From an uncultured Prochlorococcus sp. (lineage in GTDB: Bacteria > Cyanobacteriota > Cyanobacteriia > PCC-6307 > Cyanobiaceae): 56,821 nt of DNA. The stretch covers positions 1-56,821 of the forward strand of contig CACILY010000004.1 in NCBI GenBank assembly GCA_902587615.1, written 5' to 3'. Shown piece by piece: positions 56,741 to 56,821 of the stretch. Position 1 is the first letter of the stretch, and each line of letters opens with the position of its first letter. Below the pieces are notes generated by a model. It was given only the letters and a program-made list of their open reading frames with translations. It had not been told where the DNA came from and searched no databases. The position numbers and the translations under genes were made by a program.

Positions 56741-56794
56741 AGACCATTAAAAAAAGGACATCTTTATTTAAAGACGTCCTTTTTTTAATGGTCT
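56741..56794. terminator. Long hairpin terminator at the window end
   Basis: 25-nt arms (AGACCATTAAAAAAAGGACATCTTT and its near-exact complement, one mismatch) around a 4-nt loop. A7 and T7 flank a GGAC/GTCC core, so it can act on both strands. It resembles the hairpin at 38071-38120 in its CATTAA...AAAGGAC arm. It follows the start side of the Nif11 gene and must end transcripts entering from either side of the window edge. Confidence 0.8.
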
Positions 56795-56821
56795 ATATTG
56801 GCAAATTTGTTTTACTGAACA

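Noticed and set aside
1-56821. CRISPR arrays, insertion sequences, phage genes
   Set aside because: No regularly spaced repeats, transposase or integrase motifs were found on either strand.

Overview
The window looks like chromosomal DNA of a marine picocyanobacterium, most likely Prochlorococcus. Evidence: AT-rich composition, very compact gene packing, overlapping psbD-psbC, ycf4, petM, ndhL, ycf39, cyAbrB, split pntA, an intron-less tRNA-Leu(UAA) and a Nif11-domain protein. The mix of genes and moderate-to-low GC would fit a low-light type, but clade or strain cannot be fixed from this sequence alone.

Region 1 (1-17341) is a surface-glycan island, visibly more AT-rich than the rest. It starts with the N-terminus of a CBS-domain sugar nucleotidyltransferase (minus strand). 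A long plus-strand gene series follows (689-13559): a divergent KdsB-like cytidylyltransferase, a GT2 glycosyltransferase, a UDP-galactopyranose-mutase/amine-oxidase-like flavoprotein, a GT-B-like protein, an RmlD-like reductase, a DegT-like aminotransferase, a FemAB/GNAT-like transferase and a polysaccharide deacetylase. It ends in four unusual genes: a LdpA-like two-[4Fe-4S] protein, a diverged copy of it without the iron-sulfur cysteines, a degenerate HpcH/HpaI-aldolase-like protein, and an intact-looking HpcH/HpaI-like aldolase. Three minus-strand genes close the island: a Wzx-like flippase, a sulfotransferase and a multi-membrane-span GT39-like protein. I infer that the island builds, modifies and exports a sulfated glycan that may contain an unusual ulosonic acid.

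Region 2 (17460-30215) is core genome. It holds a 2Fe-2S ferredoxin, cobQ and an Npun_F0494-type gene; maf; psbC/psbD and divergent ycf4 with a lipoprotein cyclophilin; ilvH; an alpha/beta hydrolase; petM and ycf39; a second type of IF-1; a thioredoxin reductase-thioredoxin fusion; and two lineage-specific unknowns.

Region 3 (30359-45824) carries the transhydrogenase operon pntA1-pntA2-pntB, a YheT-like hydrolase, a thioredoxin-like 2Fe-2S protein, dxr and cysS. A gene-poor stretch (37528-38761) follows, with a 38-aa membrane peptide, two strong hairpins and a possible small ORF. Then come a DUF2939 protein, dnaA with a ParB-like gene ending on it, a glutathione S-transferase divergent from glutathione reductase, and a Ca/Na antiporter.

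Region 4 (45967-56821) has pyrC, tRNA-Leu(UAA), ndhL, a DUF3007 gene, trpA, cyAbrB, a YciI-like protein, a c6-like cytochrome, a YkvA-like protein, a group 2 sigma factor, DUF2214, hisIE, a pterin-synthase-like protein lacking expected zinc ligands, clpB and a Nif11-domain protein.

The best candidate for an undescribed system is the 10010-13559 module. It consists of two paralogous pairs, each with one motif-intact member and one member that has lost its cofactor- or metal-binding residues, placed in a glycan locus.
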